7,528 nucleotides of DNA from Gammaproteobacteria bacterium. GTDB lineage: Bacteria > Pseudomonadota > Gammaproteobacteria > Steroidobacterales > Rariloculaceae. Both the position numbers and the translations under genes were made by a program. The notes below the pieces were generated by a model. The model saw only the letters and a list, made by a program, of their open reading frames with translations, was not told the origin of the DNA and made no database searches. Of the stretch, positions 6,459 through 7,528 are shown piece by piece (positions within the stretch are counted from its first letter, which is position 1; each line of letters starts with the position of its first letter). Where the stretch lies: positions 1-7,528 of the forward strand of contig JAFGNC010000387.1 in assembly GCA_016927175.1 (NCBI GenBank). The letters run 5' to 3'.

Positions 6459-7528
6459 GTGAGAGACGTCTACGTCATCGGCGTTGCCCAGGCGCCGGTC
6501 AACCGGGACATGTCGACCCGCGGCCGCTATATGGCCGCGGAGGTCGTGCGGCAGGCGCTGGCCGACTCCGGCGTCGAGCAGGATCGGGTCGACGCGTTGT
6601 ACGTGGGCAACATGACGTCGGGGCTCCTCGCCGGGCAACAGCAGCTCGGCGGCCTGGTCGCCGACTATGCCGGCCTGCGCGGCATCGACGCGGTCACGAT
6701 CGAAGCGGCCTGCGCGTCGGGCGCGGCCGCGGCGCGCATGGGTTTCATGACGATCGCCGGCGGCATGAACGACGTCGTCGTCGTATGCGGGCTCGAGCGC
6801 ATGACGCACGTGGACCGCGACACCGTCACTCGCGCGCTGGCGACCGCCGCGGACTGGGAGCTCGAGGGCGCGCTCGGCGAGTCTTTCATGTCGCTGAACG
6901 CTCAGCTCATGCGCCGTTACATGGATCGCTACGACGTCGGGGCCGCCGACTTCGCGCCGTTCTCGATCAACGCGCACCGCAATGCCTTGACGAACCCGAA
7001 CGCGCTGTTCCACAAGCCGGTCGACGTCGAAGGGTACCTGGCATCGCGCATCGTCATCGACCCGATTCGCGTATTCGACGCGTCTCCCGTCTGCAACGGC
7101 GCCGCCGCTTTCGTGCTCGCGAGCGGAGAGGCCGTCAGCTCGATCGCGCCGAACTCACCGCGCGTCCGGATCGCAGGCTCCGCCGCGGCCACGGCCCCTC
7201 TCGCGCTGCAGCGGCGGGCGGACATGCTGCAGCTCGAGGCGGTGACGATCTCCACCCGGAAGACCCTCGAGCAGGCCGGCGCCCGCCACGAGGACGTCAG
7301 CCTGTTCGAGCTCCACGACGCGTTCACGATCATGGCCGTGCTGAGCCTCGAATCCGCCGGCTTCGCGGCGCCCGGCACGGGCACACGGCTCGGCACCGAG
7401 GGGCGCATCGGGCTCGACGGCGACCTGCCGCTGACGACGATGGGGGGCCTCAAGGCACGAGGGCATCCGGTCGGCGCCACGGGCGTTTACCAGTTCGTCG
7501 AGGCGTATCTGCAGCTGATCGGAGCGGC
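6459..7528 (+). CDS. Thiolase-family protein, SCP-x/acetyl-CoA acetyltransferase-like (C-terminus outside window)
   Basis: 356 complete codons are visible before the right edge. Thiolases condense or cleave acyl-CoA/3-ketoacyl-CoA in the cytoplasm. Visible marks: N-terminal VYVIGVAQAP; the nucleophilic cysteine Cys85 in EAACASGAAA; DASPVCNGAAAFVLAS at about 207-222; His286 in ELHDAF, where SCP-x-type thiolases have HDxF instead of the NEAF of classical biosynthetic thiolases; and GGLKARGHPVGATG (329-342) with His336. These point to the SCP-x-like branch (cd00829-like) rather than AtoB or FadA. Acyl chain specificity and direction cannot be read. Probably about 30-40 residues are missing. Bacterial relatives often sit beside a DUF35 OB-fold/zinc-ribbon partner, which could lie just past the edge. 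The GTG start has an AGGAG site. It is divergent from the symporter run; the only other acyl-CoA enzyme in view is the MaoC-like protein. Confidence 0.93.
   Translation, partial: MRDVYVIGVAQAPVNRDMSTRGRYMAAEVVRQALADSGVEQDRVDALYVGNMTSGLLAGQQQLGGLVADYAGLRGIDAVTIEAACASGAAAARMGFMTIAGGMNDVVVVCGLERMTHVDRDTVTRALATAADWELEGALGESFMSLNAQLMRRYMDRYDVGAADFAPFSINAHRNALTNPNALFHKPVDVEGYLASRIVIDPIRVFDASPVCNGAAAFVLASGEAVSSIAPNSPRVRIAGSAAATAPLALQRRADMLQLEAVTISTRKTLEQAGARHEDVSLFELHDAFTIMAVLSLESAGFAAPGTGTRLGTEGRIGLDGDLPLTTMGGLKARGHPVGATGVYQFVEAYLQLIGA

Noticed and set aside
6518..6540. 8-bp perfect dyad inside the thiolase gene (CCGCGGCC, 7-nt loop, GGCCGCGG)
   Set aside because: It falls in coding sequence about 60 nt after the start and is built from common Ala/Arg codons; most likely chance in GC-rich DNA.
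6189..7013. Minus-strand open frame of 274 codons over the thiolase
   Set aside because: Antisense to thiolase codons with intact catalytic motifs; Arg/Val/His-rich and no family recognised.

Overview
This is a strongly GC-rich bacterial chromosomal window (codon third positions are almost always G or C). Its gene families fit a proteobacterium, most likely a gammaproteobacterium; that placement is inferred from family resemblance only. No mobile element, CRISPR array, tRNA, rRNA or phage gene is visible, and the content looks like housekeeping, signalling and acyl-CoA metabolism.

Layout from left to right. (1) Positions 1-1589, minus strand: a cytoplasmic GAF-PAS-PAS-GGDEF sensor, cut by the left edge just inside its GGDEF domain. 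(2) 1590-1827: a divergent regulatory region with a plausible sigma70-type promoter for the sensor and a 17-bp dyad in front of the next gene. (3) 1828-3369, plus strand: an exported DUF4139-family protein of unknown function. (4) 3370-3491: a short convergent gap. (5) 6150-3492, minus strand: a three-gene run, probably an operon, in the order DAACS-family acidic amino acid symporter, proC (pyrroline-5-carboxylate reductase), MaoC-type hot-dog dehydratase. The gaps are 32 and 50 nt. A GC-rich dyad lies at or next to each of the three stop codons. (6) 6151-6458: a divergent intergenic region with one AT-rich spot. (7) 6459 to the right edge, plus strand: an SCP-x-like thiolase, missing its C-terminus.

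How the genes could work together. The symporter has the full acidic-substrate signature of the GltPh type, so glutamate or aspartate uptake could feed proline synthesis through ProC. The MaoC dehydratase and the divergent thiolase both handle acyl-CoA thioesters and may share a pathway. The sensor probably makes or senses cyclic di-GMP, and its divergent partner is an envelope protein. These links are inferences from position.

I do not see a clearly new biological system. The best leads are the symporter-proC-maoC arrangement with its dyads at the gene ends, the sensor/DUF4139 divergent pair, and a stretch before the thiolase with no stop codon in any forward frame.
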